Of a stretch of DNA of 39,213 nt, positions 14,786 to 23,170 are shown in pieces. Made by a program: the position numbers and the translations under genes. The stretch is taken from the NCBI GenBank assembly GCA_945870455.1, contig CAMBSL010000026.1, positions 1 to 39,213 on the forward strand, read 5' to 3'. The number at the start of each line of letters is the position of its first letter. Within the stretch, counting starts at the first letter, position 1. The notes under the pieces were generated by a model. It was not told the DNA's origin. It did not search any database and worked only from the letters and a program-made list of their open reading frames with translations. The stretch is from Pirellula staleyi DSM 6068 (GTDB lineage Bacteria > Planctomycetota > Planctomycetia > Pirellulales > Pirellulaceae).

Positions 14786-17271
14786 AGCACTTCGTCGGTG
14801 CTTTCCGGATCGACTTCGCGGCAGCATTCCGTGAGCCGTGCCACCAAGGCATCGAGCGGCATTTCCCATGTTTCCGGCGTACTGTGTTCTGGAGCGATCT
14901 GGCTGATTTCTTCTACGAGCAAAATGAATCGAAGCACATGCCGGAACAACATCCCTTCTTGCTTCTGAAATCCTCGAGCCGCGATATACTTATGGAATTC
15001 GCAGTTGAACTCAAGCAACTCACCGACGACCCAAACACCACGTGTGTAAACATCGTGAACACGGGGGAAGTCATAGTTGAATAGCCGCCTCATCTTCTCT
15101 GCCAGCGAGATTGGTCTGGGCGGCGGCGGTCTAAACCGATCATCGCTATAACGCGAACGAGTTGTCCCGCCCGCAGTTGCCGCTAACGTTTCTGCGTCTG
15201 GCTCCTCTTCCTCGTCCGGCCATTGACCCGTCAACTCGGAAGCACCTGCCAGTCCAAGTTCAAGCAGTTTTGGATGCAGGATTTCAGTTGCAAGCGGGCC
15301 GAACGGCATTACCTCCAGCGTTGGAACCTGAACCAATTTAGAAATGTTGGCGGGCAATTCTAGAACGCTCTCCAAGGCTTGAATCCGTTCGGCTTCGTTG
15401 GCATACTGGAGCAGGTTGATCATGAAAAGTCCGTAGAGTGGATTCATGCTCCGGAGTTGCGAAACAAGTTCCAATCGGTCGGTCGGTTCTGCACGATCGG
15501 GCCGATAGGTATCCAAATCGTAGCCGCGCCCGGCTTGCTCATTGGCGATAATTTGAGCCATCTCGGCTGCGGAAGCATCTGGGTCGTCTTCGTCATCGCC
15601 CGTTTCGACAGATTCATTCGGTGAAGCCGTTCCGGTTAGGTTCGCGGTTTGTGCCGAGTACGCAATCCAGGGCTTACGCTCAGGTACTGCATTGGCTTTT
15701 TCCTTTTCCGCAATATCCTTGCGGGCCACTTCGATCGAAGGCGTTGGCCTTGGATGCAAGTTGACATAGCCCGCAGTCCATAGCGTGATGAGCATTTGGT
15801 TCAATTCGCGTTGGGCTTGAGCGATTTCATTATTGGGAAGCAATCGCTTGCCAACCAAATCACGCAACGGCTGAACATTCGAATCATTGAGCAAAACATA
15901 TGCCAATAGTCGCCAAGGTAGCAGCCCTTTGCTGGCGAGCCTTGCCGCCGGAGCAAGGCAAAGCTTTTCAAACTGTTCGCGGGTCCAATAGGTTTCGCCC
16001 GCTCGTTTTGTCGGCATCTTCTTCTTCAATTGTTTTTTCGCCCGGAGCAAGTTTGGGTCCTTGGTGTCCTCGGGGATCAAGTCGTATTGCTTTCGCCATC
16101 GCAAATATTTGACATCATCTTCGTGAGCCAAGACGTAGACGAAACCCTTCGAGTCGAATTGAGGTCTGCCAGCTCGGCCAAAGATTTGCTGAGCTGAACT
16201 TGGCTCGATGATTTTTTTCTTTCCGAACGGGCCTTTGACCATGCTCGGCATAATGACGCTTCGAGCGGGGAGGTTGATGCCAGCCGAGAGCGTTTCGGTG
16301 CATACCGTAATGCTGAGCAACTTCTCTTGGAACAATTGCTCGACAATTCGGCGGTATCGCGGCATAAGGCCAGCGTGATGGACACCGACGCCTCGAATCA
16401 AGATCTGCTTCAGTTTGGGGCCTGCACCCTGAGAAAAGTCGAAAGCCTCGAGTCGCTTTGTCAGAAATGCTTGTCGTTCTTTGTCGATCAACTTTTTCCC
16501 TTTGAGTAACTCAGCAACTTGCCAGCATTGATCGCGGTTAAAACAAAAGACCAAACCAGGCGTTCGACGTTTGGCCTCGTCTCCTTCGGCAATGCGTTCC
16601 AAGTGCTCATCCAGATAGGCGTCATCCACCCACTCAAATTGCAATGGCACTTTTCGGTCCGAACTCTGAACCAATTCAAGGCTGCGTCCATGCGCTCGCA
16701 TCAACCAGCTACAAAACTCGACACTGTTACCAATCGTTGCCGATAGCAACATGATCCTCGTATGACGCGGCAGCATGCCAAGGCTGAGCTCCCACACAAT
16801 GCCTCTTTCTGGATCATTGAACGAGTGAAACTCATCCATCACAACAGAGGATACAGACTCGAATGAATCGGGATCCTGCATCAAACGATTAAGTAAGATT
16901 TCGGCGACAACGACTAATACGGGAGCATCTGGATTGACGCGTCGATTGCCCGTGACAAGGCCGATACTGGAAGCGGGAAATCCCCATCGCACAGCGGCTT
17001 CCTGAATCTCGGTGAGTTTTTGGTCGGTGAGTGCAATGAGCGGAGTCGTGTAGTAGCACTGCTTGCCCGTTCGAAGGGCCTCATAGATTGCGGACTCCGC
17101 GATCAGCGTTTTACCGGTACCGGTCGGAGCGCAAACGAGCACCCCTTGTTCACACGAGAACCAGGCATAGAGAGCTTCCTCTTGGACTGGATAGGGAGTG
17201 TAGATCAGTCGCTCGAAGTACTCGGCGGCTAATGTATCACGATCGACAGGCGGACTTGATTGAGGATTCAT
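14737..17271 (-). CDS. Ski2/Mtr4-like DEAD/DEAH-box helicase
   Basis: An 844-residue SF2 helicase of the Ski2-like type, expected to unwind RNA or DNA with ATP. The start is the ATG at 17271, where MNPQSSPPVDRDTLAAEYF leads straight into the Q-motif-like region PYPVQEEAL; a longer frame to 17430 runs through repeat sequence and is rejected. Motif I APTGTGKT is at 48-55, motif II DEFH near 146-149, motif III LSATIGN, motif V TETLSAGINLPAR, and motif VI QIFGRAGRP. The second half has a winged-helix/helical part and an acidic stretch (DDEDDPDAS) before the C-terminus, where Ski2-like proteins are variable. The gene stands alone and converges on nagB. A substrate cannot be assigned. Confidence 0.85.
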   Translation of the reverse strand: MNPQSSPPVDRDTLAAEYFERLIYTPYPVQEEALYAWFSCEQGVLVCAPTGTGKTLIAESAIYEALRTGKQCYYTTPLIALTDQKLTEIQEAAVRWGFPASSIGLVTGNRRVNPDAPVLVVVAEILLNRLMQDPDSFESVSSVVMDEFHSFNDPERGIVWELSLGMLPRHTRIMLLSATIGNSVEFCSWLMRAHGRSLELVQSSDRKVPLQFEWVDDAYLDEHLERIAEGDEAKRRTPGLVFCFNRDQCWQVAELLKGKKLIDKERQAFLTKRLEAFDFSQGAGPKLKQILIRGVGVHHAGLMPRYRRIVEQLFQEKLLSITVCTETLSAGINLPARSVIMPSMVKGPFGKKKIIEPSSAQQIFGRAGRPQFDSKGFVYVLAHEDDVKYLRWRKQYDLIPEDTKDPNLLRAKKQLKKKMPTKRAGETYWTREQFEKLCLAPAARLASKGLLPWRLLAYVLLNDSNVQPLRDLVGKRLLPNNEIAQAQRELNQMLITLWTAGYVNLHPRPTPSIEVARKDIAEKEKANAVPERKPWIAYSAQTANLTGTASPNESVETGDDEDDPDASAAEMAQIIANEQAGRGYDLDTYRPDRAEPTDRLELVSQLRSMNPLYGLFMINLLQYANEAERIQALESVLELPANISKLVQVPTLEVMPFGPLATEILHPKLLELGLAGASELTGQWPDEEEEPDAETLAATAGGTTRSRYSDDRFRPPPPRPISLAEKMRRLFNYDFPRVHDVYTRGVWVVGELLEFNCEFHKYIAARGFQKQEGMLFRHVLRFILLVEEISQIAPEHSTPETWEMPLDALVARLTECCREVDPESTDEVLQDDREKPVRLRSDSK

Positions 17272-17574
17272 ATGGCTAGCATTGTACGGACAAATCGCGT
17301 TTCGGCGCACCACCGAATAAAAAAGGGAGAAGGGGGCTGGGGATGACGGGCTAAAATGTTGCGGCCCCATTCGGGGCGAAATACGTTGCTGCCCTGGGCT
17401 ACGATTGGGCGATTCCTGTCGTGCACCCATAGAAAATCAATCTTGAAATTGATCTATATTTTTTGAAAGGTGTTCGTGTAGCATCGTTCGGTTGGTCGAG
17501 CAGTGTTGTGTTTGTGGTCACCTTTTACGCCCCAAACATTACGGTCGCACCAGGGCTGGAAGGACTTCACGGCG
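17272..17574. other. Divergent intergenic region with solo repeat arm and hairpin
   Basis: The 303-base gap between the divergent helicase and Tyr-rich protein genes holds a single GC-rich arm at 17322-17350, matching the right arm of the 13742-13793 repeat in reverse, and a separate hairpin GCCCCATTCGGGGC at 17364-17377 followed by CCCTGGGCTACG. A plus-strand frame over 17463-17981 lies in the wrong phase to the real gene. Promoters for both genes must lie here but I cannot place them. Confidence 0.5.
17322..17377. repeat. Solo GC-rich arm plus adjacent hairpin
   Basis: The segment GGGAGAAGGGGGCTGGGGAT at 17322-17341 is close to the reverse complement of the right arm at 13742-13793, without a partner arm nearby. 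A second hairpin, GCCCCATTCGGGGC (17364-17377), follows. It is probably a decayed or partial member of the family. Confidence 0.6.
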
Positions 17575-18468
17575 ATGGCAGTATTTGGACGCCAGAAACG
17601 GCAATCTCGATTCTATTGGGCAGAACTAGGCTTTATGGCTCTCGGCCTGCTTGGCCTTCAACCCAGCTTGTTTACAAGTTTGTTTACCGGCCTCCAATCG
17701 AAGCCTGCGAGCTACGTGGATCCAAACTACACAACTGCTCAACCTCTGGATTTCTATCGAGACTGGGCGGCGTCCCAGCTTGTTTCAATCTTGACAAACC
17801 CGCACTCCGGCCCAGTTCACACAACCAATGGTTGGGCACCTGCGCCTTTCAATGGATCCCAAGTTCCATCCACGAGTTACAGTCAACCTGGCTACGCGGC
17901 GCCAAACTATTCCTCGGCTCAATCGTATGGGACGTCTCAGTACGCGGCGCAAAACTATCCAACGCCAAACTATGCACCTAGTTACACGAACCCGGGCCAG
18001 CTCAATGGTCCACCGAACTCCAATCCACAGAATTTTGCTCAACCGAATTACGCCCCCCAGCAACAGCAACTGTACGCCCAACCAGCCTACAGCCAAATGC
18101 AACCCTCGAGCAACGGGGCTTACTCACCAACATTCTCGACCGCAGCGAACCCTAACCACCAGTCTGCATATACGGCGCAGTCGAATGCAGCCAACCCATA
18201 TGCTCGTCCGAATCAGGCAACCAATGCGAACGGTTATGGTGCGTATTCCAGTGTTCCGCAACCCGCGTACCAACCGAATGGCTCTTACAGCACAGGGTAC
18301 GGAGTACCGACAGCCAACAACGCGAATCCCTACGACAACGGCGTCGTAGCGGGAACCTCTCCCTATGCATCGCAGCCAGGCACCTCCAATCCGCAGTCAA
18401 ACACCGGAGTCAGCTCAGGAACTTGGCAACGCTATCAGGCACCCACAAGTTCGACGTATTATAGGTAG
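17575..18468 (+). CDS. Tyr/Asn/Pro/Gln-rich low-complexity protein with N-terminal membrane segment
   Basis: No family recognised. The start is ATG 17575 (297 aa), chosen because GGAAGGA lies upstream at good distance; the open frame from GTG 17503 lacks such a site. The first ~15 residues are basic (FGRQKRQSRFYW), then one hydrophobic helix follows (about residues 16-38). Everything after residue ~95 is a low-complexity tail dominated by Tyr, Asn, Pro, Gln, Ser and Ala, with loose repeats such as YAAPNYSSAQSY and YAAQNYPTPNY and almost no charged residues. This composition is prion-like or cell-surface-like. A membrane-anchored disordered protein is the safest description. It ends 13 bases from the convergent accC. 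Confidence 0.7.
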   Translation: MAVFGRQKRQSRFYWAELGFMALGLLGLQPSLFTSLFTGLQSKPASYVDPNYTTAQPLDFYRDWAASQLVSILTNPHSGPVHTTNGWAPAPFNGSQVPSTSYSQPGYAAPNYSSAQSYGTSQYAAQNYPTPNYAPSYTNPGQLNGPPNSNPQNFAQPNYAPQQQQLYAQPAYSQMQPSSNGAYSPTFSTAANPNHQSAYTAQSNAANPYARPNQATNANGYGAYSSVPQPAYQPNGSYSTGYGVPTANNANPYDNGVVAGTSPYASQPGTSNPQSNTGVSSGTWQRYQAPTSSTYYR

Positions 18469-18481
18469 GATCGCTCTAAGA

Positions 18482-19837
18482 TTAAACTTTGAGCCGAGGC
18501 AAGAGCTCACGTTCGACCCACTTGGTGTCGACCGTGCCAGCTTCGAACTCGGGTTGCTTCAATACAGTTTGGTGGAAGCCGGCGGTTGTCTTGATCCCCG
18601 TAATGCGAAGCTCACTGAGGCTTCTCAGCATGCATTCGATGGCTTGTTCGCGCGTTGGTTTATGGACAATGATTTTAGCGATCATCGAATCATAATGGGG
18701 TGGCACGCTGTAGCCAGCATGCGCATGGGAATCGACTCGAACGCCCAATCCTCCTGGCATAAACATTTTCTCAATGCGACCTGGGCAAGGTTGAAAGTTC
18801 TTGTCCGGATCCTCCGCATTGATACGGCACTCGATCGCGGCACCATAGGGCTTGATATCGGCCTGAGAAAACGCCAAAGGTTGGTTTGCGGCGACCAAGA
18901 TTTGTGATTGGATCAGGTCCACTCCCGAGATCATTTCACTGACAGGATGCTCAACTTGGATTCGGGCATTGACCTCGATGAAATAGAACTGGTCGTTTTG
19001 GTCCACAATAAATTCTACCGTGGCTGCATTGAAGTAATTTGCTTGTCGGATCAGTCGTACGGCAGCATCGCACATCGCTTTACGAGTGGCTTCGGGCAAG
19101 CGCGGCGAAGGGCTCTCTTCGATGAGTTTCTGATGCCGACGTTGGACCGAACAATCTCGCTCGTGCAGATGGATCACATTTCCGTGTTGATCTGCGATGA
19201 TTTGGACTTCAACATGCCGCGGTCGATCGACGTAGCGTTCTAAGTAGACACCTCCATTGCCAAACGCAGCTTTGGCTTCTGTTTGAGCTTGCACAAGGGA
19301 CGTTTGCAACGAAGCTTCGTCGAGCGCAACTCGCATTCCCTTGCCGCCGCCACCTGCGGTTGCTTTGATCAAAACCGGGAAACCGATTTTGCGAGCCGCA
19401 ACGAGCGCGTCGGCTTCGGATTCAAGCAATCCGTCGCTACCTGGCACGACCGGTACTCCGGCTGCCACCGCCATTTCTCGTGCCGCATTTTTATCGCCAA
19501 GTTTCTGCATGGCTTCGGGAGAGGGCCCGATAAACGCGAAATTGCAACTTCGACAAACTTCGTTGAACTCGGCGTTTTCGGCCAAAAAACCGTAACCCGG
19601 ATGGATAGCGTCCGCATTTCCGATTTCGGCAGCTGCGATAACACGATCGAACCGAAGGTAGCTTTCCATCGATTTGGCTGGACCAACGCAAATTGCCTGA
19701 TCGGCCAGGTCCAAATATTGCGATCCTCGATCCGCCTCGCTGAAGATGGCGACCGTTTCGATGCCCAGCTCTTTGCAAGCTCGAATGACGCGGAGAGCTA
19801 TCTCGCCTCGATTGGCGATAAGAATACGACTAAACAT
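18482..19837 (-). CDS. accC: Acetyl-CoA carboxylase, biotin carboxylase subunit
   Basis: ATP-dependent carboxylation of the biotin on BCCP, the first half-reaction of acetyl-CoA carboxylase in fatty-acid synthesis. The 451 residues match the family length. The start is ATG 19837. The N-terminal [21 protein letters not shown], the ATP-grasp glycine loop [31 protein letters not shown] and the catalytic region [16 protein letters not shown] (usually [16 protein letters not shown]) are all present. It follows accB with a five-base gap in the usual accB-accC order. Other biotin carboxylases of acyl-CoA carboxylases are similar, but the dedicated short BCCP next door favours AccC. Confidence 0.95.
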   Translation of the reverse strand: MFSRILIANRGEIALRVIRACKELGIETVAIFSEADRGSQYLDLADQAICVGPAKSMESYLRFDRVIAAAEIGNADAIHPGYGFLAENAEFNEVCRSCNFAFIGPSPEAMQKLGDKNAAREMAVAAGVPVVPGSDGLLESEADALVAARKIGFPVLIKATAGGGGKGMRVALDEASLQTSLVQAQTEAKAAFGNGGVYLERYVDRPRHVEVQIIADQHGNVIHLHERDCSVQRRHQKLIEESPSPRLPEATRKAMCDAAVRLIRQANYFNAATVEFIVDQNDQFYFIEVNARIQVEHPVSEMISGVDLIQSQILVAANQPLAFSQADIKPYGAAIECRINAEDPDKNFQPCPGRIEKMFMPGGLGVRVDSHAHAGYSVPPHYDSMIAKIIVHKPTREQAIECMLRSLSELRITGIKTTAGFHQTVLKQPEFEAGTVDTKWVERELLPRLKV

Positions 19838-19842
19838 GTTCT

Positions 19843-20343
19843 CTATCCTCGTGTGTCGATTTTGAAGAGAGGCTTGCCGAAATCAACAGCTTCCTCATTC
19901 TTGACAAGCACTTGGATCACCTTGCCACGCGTTTCTGCTGGAATTTCGTTAAAGACCTTCATGGCTTCGATAATGCAAATCACCGTGTCGTTTTGCACGG
20001 TGGAGCCAACCTCGACAAAGTTCTTGGACGTTGGGTTTGCTTTGGAATAATACGTACCCACCATCGGTGATTTAATGTAAACAATATGGGGGCCATCGGA
20101 TTCAACGGGGGGAGCAACCGCCGCGACGGGCGCAATTGCAGGCGTCGGGGCTGCGGGCAATTGGGCCATCGTCGTGCCGCTTGCAAACACGGGTTGACTG
20201 TGGCCAGCACCGCACAGCCTAATCCTTTGGTTTTCCTGGCGAAGGTCGATTTCGCCAAGTTCGTATTCCTTCATTAACTGGATCAACTTGCGAATACGAT
20301 CGATATCGAAGACGTCGTCCGCTCGTTTGGTCGAGTCAGCCAT
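19843..20343 (-). CDS. accB: Acetyl-CoA carboxylase, biotin carboxyl carrier protein
   Basis: Carries biotin between the carboxylase and transferase subunits of acetyl-CoA carboxylase. The chosen start is ATG 20343 (166 aa); a TTG at 20376 would add eleven residues without family support. An N-terminal helix ([20 protein letters not shown]) and a Pro/Ala-rich linker precede a biotinyl domain with [10 protein letters not shown] and the biotinylation site EAMKVFNEI. The residue after the modified Lys is Val where Met is usual, a common variant. accC follows after five bases. A membrane-protein gene diverges from the 119-base upstream gap. Confidence 0.95.
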   Translation of the reverse strand: MADSTKRADDVFDIDRIRKLIQLMKEYELGEIDLRQENQRIRLCGAGHSQPVFASGTTMAQLPAAPTPAIAPVAAVAPPVESDGPHIVYIKSPMVGTYYSKANPTSKNFVEVGSTVQNDTVICIIEAMKVFNEIPAETRGKVIQVLVKNEEAVDFGKPLFKIDTRG

Positions 20344-20462
20344 CGCGTTGGGGCCTTTCAGAATGAATGCGTTCAAAGGAAACTAGTGAGTGGCATCGTT
20401 TTATACATTCCAGTCGATAGACCTGGAAGCCCCGAAAGCATGTTGATTTTCTGCCCAATCGT

Positions 20463-20993
20463 ATGAATTGCCTGTTGGTCGTTGCAACCCAAATCCCCGA
20501 AAATGCCTTGCAAACCGCCTCATTGTGGGCCATTCGTCTCGCGATGCTGTTGTTGGTCTTGGTATTGTGCGCAGAAATTCTGGGGAAAAAGAAAACAAAC
20601 CCGGCGTGGGCCAGCCTATGGTTGCTCGGTGCAATTCTGGCGTTATGTCATAGTCTGGGTGCGCTGATCGCCTTTCACCATTCGAGTCAAGCCGAAGCCC
20701 TTGAATCGACGGCTCAACAAACGGCCGAACTTCTCGGATTCCGATTTGGGGCTGGCCTTTACGTCAACTACGCCTTCGTCGCTATCTGGCTGTTAGATGC
20801 CATTCTACGAATTGCGATGCCGACCAAGTACGAAAAATTACCAAAGATGGTTGGCCGTCTTATTTACGCGTTCTTGATCTTCATCGCAATCAATGGAGCG
20901 ATCGTTTTCCAATCGGGAACGGTTCGCATCGTAGGAATCGCCAGCCTAGTGATTCTCCTTTTGTTGTTAGCGTCGAAATATCGACGGTCCTGA
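20463..20993 (+). CDS. Small multi-pass membrane protein
   Basis: A 176-residue hydrophobic protein with about five membrane segments: residues ~18-40, ~50-72, ~97-116, ~130-146 and ~152-172. Short charged loops such as GKKKTNPAW and MPTKYEKLPK lie between them, and the C-terminus is basic (KYRRS). It contains no motif that names a family. The start is ATG 20463; no clear ribosome site is visible. It is divergent from accB and convergent to a possible small ORF beyond 20993. Pirellulales genomes often carry such unassigned membrane proteins. Function is unknown. Confidence 0.65.
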   Translation: MNCLLVVATQIPENALQTASLWAIRLAMLLLVLVLCAEILGKKKTNPAWASLWLLGAILALCHSLGALIAFHHSSQAEALESTAQQTAELLGFRFGAGLYVNYAFVAIWLLDAILRIAMPTKYEKLPKMVGRLIYAFLIFIAINGAIVFQSGTVRIVGIASLVILLLLLASKYRRS

Positions 20994-21004
20994 TTTTGCA
21001 ACGT

Positions 21005-21175
21005 CTAAAACAAAGAGCTTGAAATCGTTGGATCAGCTCTACGATCCGGATTCAACGAGGGCATCACGCCTCGCAACCTGAGTTCGCAAACGATTCCAAT
21101 CAGCAAGATCGGGACGATAGGAATTTGCAAATATTCTTGCATTTGTGGAGCGACCGCTAAACCGACTGCCAACAT
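21005..21175 (-). CDS. Possible 56-aa single-pass membrane peptide
   Basis: A short minus-strand frame begins at ATG 21175 and ends at TAG 21005-21007. It encodes a hydrophobic segment (LQIPIVPILLIGIVCELRLR) with a basic, polar tail. The frame is open back to the stop codon of the upstream sigma-54 activator and is in the same phase as that gene. Codon choice looks like the rest of the window. It may be a real small membrane protein, a decayed gene end, or chance. No family could be named. Confidence 0.3.
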   Translation of the reverse strand: MLAVGLAVAPQMQEYLQIPIVPILLIGIVCELRLRGVMPSLNPDRRADPTISSSLF

Positions 21176-21232
21176 TCCGTAATATGCGATACCGCATTTA
21201 GGCGCCGTGGAGATAAACGAGGAGTAACCGCG

Positions 21233-23083
21233 CTAGGAAAAATCGTCTTTGTTGAGTCCGAAGGTTTCAAGTTTTCGGTACAAAGTGGCTCGTGAGATTC
21301 CGAGCAAGTCGGCTGCCTCTGGGATGTTCGCCTTGGTTCGTCGCAGGGCTTCTTGAATCAGCCGCTGCTCCCATTGCTCAATGTTGAGCGTGTCGTAGAT
21401 TTCCGTTTTGGATTCATGCAGAGTAATGTCCGTCGCACGAATTTCGTCCCCAGTCGCCAGGACGACAGCACTATCGATCAAATTGCGCAATTGACGCACA
21501 TTTCCTGGCCAACTGTATTCGAGCATGCGTTTTCTAGCCCCAGCGCTGAGCTTCAGTTGCATCCGACCATGTTGTCGACCGAAGTGCTCCAAGAAATGGT
21601 CGATCAATAATCCGATATCATCTCCTCGTTGTCGGAGCGGCGGCACGGTGATTTCGAAGACGGATAAACGATAGTAAAGGTCCTCCCGAAAACGCTTGTC
21701 GGAGACAAACTCACTCAAATCTCGATTGGTGGCTGTTATGACTCGCACATCCACTCGCACTTCCTTGCGCCCGCCTACTGGCAGAAAAGGATGTCCCTCA
21801 AGAATCCGCAATAGTTTGGCTTGACCTGCCAACGTCATCTCGCCGATCTCGTCGAGAAACAGAGTTCCGCCATGGGCTTGTTGAAACCAGCCAACATGAT
21901 CCTTGTCCGCTCCCGTGAAGGCACCCTTGACGTGCCCGAACAACTGGCTTTCCATAAGTTCGCTTGGCATGGCAGCACAGTTGACACTCAGCATGGGATG
22001 GTCAGCTCGCAAACTGGCGCGATGGATCGCTCTGGCGACGAGCTCTTTGCCGGAACCGCTCTCGCCCCGAACGAGAATGCTGCCCGAAGCCTTGGCGACT
22101 CGAACAATGCGCTCCTTGAGCTCAACCATCGGTTGACTCTCACCAAGCAGTTCGTCGAAGTCTGCATTTTTGTGTTGAAGCCGGTCGTGTTTGTTACGCA
22201 GTGACGAGTCATTGCGTGCGCGGACGAGCGATGCCGCAATGAAACTTGCCGCCGCGATGGTAAAGTCAAACGAGTGCTTCTCAAAGACTTCTTTTTCGCG
22301 GTACAAATGAATGACGCCGATCGTCTTGCCCTCATTCAAGAGCGGAACGCAGATCGCGTCTGCAAAGTGGCGCAGCGGCGTATCTCCGATCTGGCGCGTC
22401 TCATTCTTGACCCAAACGGCGGTCGCCTGTTTGCAAACCATTTCGGTCAACTTGTCGCTTAGCAACGCCCGACCATCGTTCGTATTGGGGTATTTTCGTT
22501 GAACAATTAGTTTTCCATCGTTGTCTGCAAACAATAACGCAACGAATGTTGCTTGTGTACGATTGCGAAGAACGTCGATAGCCAGCTTGCTTACTTGTTC
22601 TGGTGTCGATAGCGTTATGCAGCGAATGGATAATTGATGTAGATCGGAAAGATCCTCCGAGCGTCCAGCTTTCCGCAGAGACAAGAACGCCGACATGCCG
22701 GAGGCAGTACCATCGGCAACGGCACCAAGTTTGTCACCGCGAAAATCGTGTGACAGATTGATTCGTTCGATCGTCAAGTCTTCGTTGATCGTATCGTCGA
22801 CAAACTCGAGTTCGGTGTTGCCAATTCGTATTTTGTTGCCGCTGGCTAAAATCGCAACATCGATCTTGGAACCGTTGAGCAACGTTCCGTTGCGTGAGCC
22901 GGCATCCGAAACATGCCATTGCGATTCTTTGAAAAAGAGCTTGGCGTGAACGCGCGAGGATAGCGGGTCATTGAGCTGAACTTGGCATTCCAGCCCGCGT
23001 CCCATTTTATTGTCTTGAGTCTTATCTAGCGAGTAGCGGACCTCTGGCTCGCGCCCCCTCGTAATGAGTAAATACGTCGACAT
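21233..23083 (-). CDS. Sigma-54-dependent activator with FHA and GAF domains
   Basis: A 616-residue enhancer-binding protein that should remodel the sigma-54 polymerase. An FHA phosphothreonine-binding domain occupies about 25-95 (MGRG, SSRVHA, NGT all present), and a GAF domain about 155-290. The AAA core follows with Walker A GESGSGKE (340-347), an intact GAFTGA sigma-54 contact loop (387-392) and Walker B LFLDEIG. A Fis-type helix-turn-helix is at about 588-611 (AADLLGISRATLYRKL). The FHA-GAF input suggests control by a Ser/Thr kinase and a small ligand rather than a histidine kinase. The start is ATG 23083. It follows the REC-type activator by 87 bases on the same strand. Confidence 0.9.
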   Translation of the reverse strand: MSTYLLITRGREPEVRYSLDKTQDNKMGRGLECQVQLNDPLSSRVHAKLFFKESQWHVSDAGSRNGTLLNGSKIDVAILASGNKIRIGNTELEFVDDTINEDLTIERINLSHDFRGDKLGAVADGTASGMSAFLSLRKAGRSEDLSDLHQLSIRCITLSTPEQVSKLAIDVLRNRTQATFVALLFADNDGKLIVQRKYPNTNDGRALLSDKLTEMVCKQATAVWVKNETRQIGDTPLRHFADAICVPLLNEGKTIGVIHLYREKEVFEKHSFDFTIAAASFIAASLVRARNDSSLRNKHDRLQHKNADFDELLGESQPMVELKERIVRVAKASGSILVRGESGSGKELVARAIHRASLRADHPMLSVNCAAMPSELMESQLFGHVKGAFTGADKDHVGWFQQAHGGTLFLDEIGEMTLAGQAKLLRILEGHPFLPVGGRKEVRVDVRVITATNRDLSEFVSDKRFREDLYYRLSVFEITVPPLRQRGDDIGLLIDHFLEHFGRQHGRMQLKLSAGARKRMLEYSWPGNVRQLRNLIDSAVVLATGDEIRATDITLHESKTEIYDTLNIEQWEQRLIQEALRRTKANIPEAADLLGISRATLYRKLETFGLNKDDFS

Positions 23084-23170
23084 AGGTGTTTCGAAAGGCA
23101 GTAGTTGTGTTGTGATAGCCAGTATAAACAGGCGTGTCTCATTTTGCTACAGCGCTCTCCGGTTGCCCGT

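Noticed and set aside
14737-17430. Longer helicase protein starting at 17430
   Set aside because: The extra 53 codons run through a GC-rich repeat arm and a hairpin; ATG 17271 gives a normal N-terminus.
17463-17981. Second protein in another frame over the Tyr-rich gene
   Set aside because: It overlaps the gene with the good ribosome site and its composition is a frame-shifted shadow.
21005-21175. XapX-type membrane peptide
   Set aside because: The resemblance to the XapX pattern is too weak to name; kept as an unnamed low-confidence ORF.
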